Of a DNA stretch of 5,331 bases, positions 5,330-5,331 are shown in pieces. The DNA is taken from positions 1-5,331 of the forward strand of contig JANXEM010000046.1 in assembly GCA_025058435.1 (NCBI GenBank). Reading direction: 5' to 3'. Both the position numbers and the translations under genes were made by a program. A model generated the notes under the pieces. It saw only the letters and a list, made by a program, of their open reading frames with translations, searched no databases and had not been told where the DNA came from. Each line of letters begins with the position of its first letter. Position 1 is the first letter of the stretch. Origin of the DNA: Candidatus Caldarchaeum sp. (GTDB lineage: Archaea > Thermoproteota > Nitrososphaeria_A > Caldarchaeales > Caldarchaeaceae).

Positions 5330-5331
5330 TT

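Overview
The window looks like chromosomal DNA of a thermophilic TACK-type archaeon, possibly close to Caldiarchaeum/Aigarchaeota or Thaumarchaeota. The sequence supports an archaeon in several ways. A tRNA-Leu gene carries two short introns. AT-rich TATA-like boxes sit about 25 to 29 bases upstream of several starts, which suggests leaderless transcripts. Three genes appear to begin with TTG. One protein is a two-anchor, threonine-rich surface protein of archaeal style. The exact lineage is an inference and cannot be fixed from this window alone.

Layout. Five genes lie head to tail on the minus strand; read in their own direction they begin near 4181 and run to the left edge. They are a divergent biotin-ligase-fold protein (4181-3447), a nucleoside phosphorylase of the PNP/UDP family with a purine-type active site (3412-2699), a class 2 dihydroorotate dehydrogenase PyrD (2620-1616), a membrane-anchored threonine-rich protein (1521-706), and the N-terminal half of an MmgE/PrpD-family protein (672-1, cut by the window edge). 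On the plus strand, a Tat-exported Rieske iron-sulfur protein (4294-5112) diverges from the ligase-like gene. It is followed by tRNA-Leu(GAG) (5145-5282). The last 49 bases hold a T-rich likely terminator and possibly the tail of another minus-strand gene.

How the genes relate. PyrD passes electrons from dihydroorotate to quinone, and the Rieske protein has the residues of a high-potential, quinol-oxidising cluster, so both may meet the same quinone pool. PyrD makes pyrimidines and the phosphorylase salvages purine nucleosides or methylthioadenosine. The minus-strand genes are not clearly one operon: most gaps hold their own TATA-like box, and T-runs or a hairpin suggest stops after the phosphorylase and after pyrD. 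The ligase and phosphorylase genes, 34 bases apart, are the best candidates for co-transcription.

Most unusual items: the tRNA-Leu with a second intron in its D-arm, the biotin-ligase homologue that lacks the expected catalytic signatures, and the Rieske protein with a roughly 110-residue C-terminal extension of unknown role. No clearly new multi-gene system is visible.
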